Source: Trichobilharzia szidati
Lineage: Eukaryota; Platyhelminthes; Trematoda; Strigeidida; Schistosomatidae
DNA length: 64,000 bases
Assembly (NCBI GenBank): GCA_944472155.2
Contig: OX235274.1
Span: 37,322,052-37,386,051, forward strand
Direction: 5' to 3'
The position numbers and the translations under genes are program-made. Of this stretch, positions 63,146 through 64,000 are shown piece after piece. A model generated the notes under the pieces. That model was not told the DNA's origin. It made no database searches and saw nothing but the letters and a program-made list of their open reading frames with translations. The stretch's first letter is position 1, and the number at the start of each line of letters is the position of its first letter.

Positions 63146-63209
63146 TTCATTTGACATATAGCACTATCATATAGTTTCAACTATATGATAGTGCTATATG
63201 TCAAATGAA
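63146..63209. repeat. perfect hairpin palindrome
   Basis: Two 29-bp arms (63146-63174 and 63181-63209), perfectly complementary, around a 6-bp centre. The right arm runs directly into SINE-1. Confidence 0.95.
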
Positions 63210-63211
63210 GG

Positions 63212-63448
63212 TACGTCGGTGGCATAGTGGTTAGGACGCTCGCCGACCATGCACATGGTCCGGGGTTCGATCCCCGGCCGCCGACGCACTCCTTTACCTC
63301 GCTAAGGCAGAAATAATTCTGGTGAAGAGGAAAGGTTGGGCATGAGGCTAGCAACCCCATCCTGTAAAATAAACACTGCTACAGAGACTTCAAGCCATTA
63401 GCTTGAAGCCCTATGTTCCACTGGGGAACGTGAAGGAAAAAGAAGAAG
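63212..63448 (+). mobile_element. SINE-1 copy with palindromic 5' junction
   Basis: tRNA-like head (A-box 'ggcatagtggttagg', B-box 'ggttcgatccc') and the usual tail ending 'gaaggaaaaagaagaag'. The target duplication 'actatcatata' is at 63163-63173 and 63449-63459, so the inserted stretch includes the right arm of the palindrome. Confidence 0.88.
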
Positions 63449-63459
63449 ACTATCATATA

Positions 63460-64000
63460 ATTTACTGAATGAGGTTATTTAAGTGCAACTATCTGAGTCC
63501 TTCACTAATGGTCTTTTTTCACTTTTTTCTCACATCCACTTTGTCCTTTAGTATTTCCATGTACTGAAGTGTTTACTGTACACTCCAGCCAGCAGTTAAA
63601 CAAGTAATATTATATTGGAAAAAACTGAGCAGAAGGTAAAATTTCTATTGTCCCCCAATGATACTGAAAACTCATTTTGTTTAGTAGTGAACACATGAGT
63701 TTATGAATAAAATTCCACACTCCTAACTATAGTATTTTTAGCAATGAATGAAATGAAACGAAAATGACCTCGAAATAGTATTTGATGATCAAGATTACAC
63801 ACCTCAATACATAATAAAATAAAAACGATAAATGCGTTTCATTGAATGGAGCTAAAAGATTTTAACATGGTAAGGAGAAATTGACTAGTGTTAAGCCGGG
63901 GCGGGGGAGAAATATCACTGACCAGTGTTTTCTAATGTAAGTATGATGGACTAAATATGCACTCGTCATCTAGATCACGGGGTCATGTCAATCAATTTCT
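63460..64000. other. no gene recognised
   Basis: AT-rich flank. Upstream exons of HINFP were looked for here on the minus strand and not found. Confidence 0.4.

Overview
This is nuclear DNA of a digenean flatworm, most probably a schistosome. The reasons are AT-rich DNA, split genes with 31-36 bp introns near their 5' ends, and a repeat complement typical of schistosomes: CsRn1/Boudicca-type LTR elements, SR2-like RTE elements, Penelope-like elements (PLEs), and tRNA-derived SINEs with hammerhead-ribozyme remnants of the Sm-alpha type. The species cannot be fixed from the sequence alone.

Three conserved host genes are present. RRM1 (22339-27179, +) is complete in ten exons. PSMC5/Rpt6 (29429-36448, -) is complete in six exons, the last an 18-codon exon about 5.5 kb from the rest. 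HINFP (53472-60597, -) has only its last three coding exons here. Everything else is repeat-derived or unassigned.

Layout. 0-8.9 kb: RTE, PLE and SINE remnants and a solo LTR. 8.9-13.8 kb: a 4951 bp CsRn1-clade element (LTR-1) with near-identical LTRs, one stop codon beside the RT active site and a shortened gag. 14.8-21.6 kb: an old RTE copy split by a second, internally deleted CsRn1-clade element (LTR-2, 17622-20934) with identical LTRs. 22.3-27.2 kb: RRM1. 29.4-36.4 kb: PSMC5, its long intron packed with RTE, PLE and other repeats. 36.5-44 kb: decayed PLE and RTE. 44.1-52.9 kb: a large nested inverted repeat whose arms each carry a piece resembling the rDNA external transcribed spacer joined to the first ~171 nt of 18S rRNA; one arm is interrupted by a nearly intact RTE (RTE-A) and a solo LTR, the other by PLE and SINE insertions. 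53.5-60.6 kb: HINFP with repeat-filled introns. 60.6-64 kb: PLE, SINE and RTE remnants, including a SINE whose 5' junction carries an inverted copy of its target.

The host genes do not form an operon. RRM1 makes deoxyribonucleotides, PSMC5 is a proteasome ATPase, and HINFP regulates histone H4 transcription in animals; their nearness is probably incidental. The most unusual item is the ETS/18S-containing inverted repeat. Family labels RTE-A, RTE-B, SINE-1, SINE-2, SINE-3, LTR-1 and LTR-2 are local names used only here.
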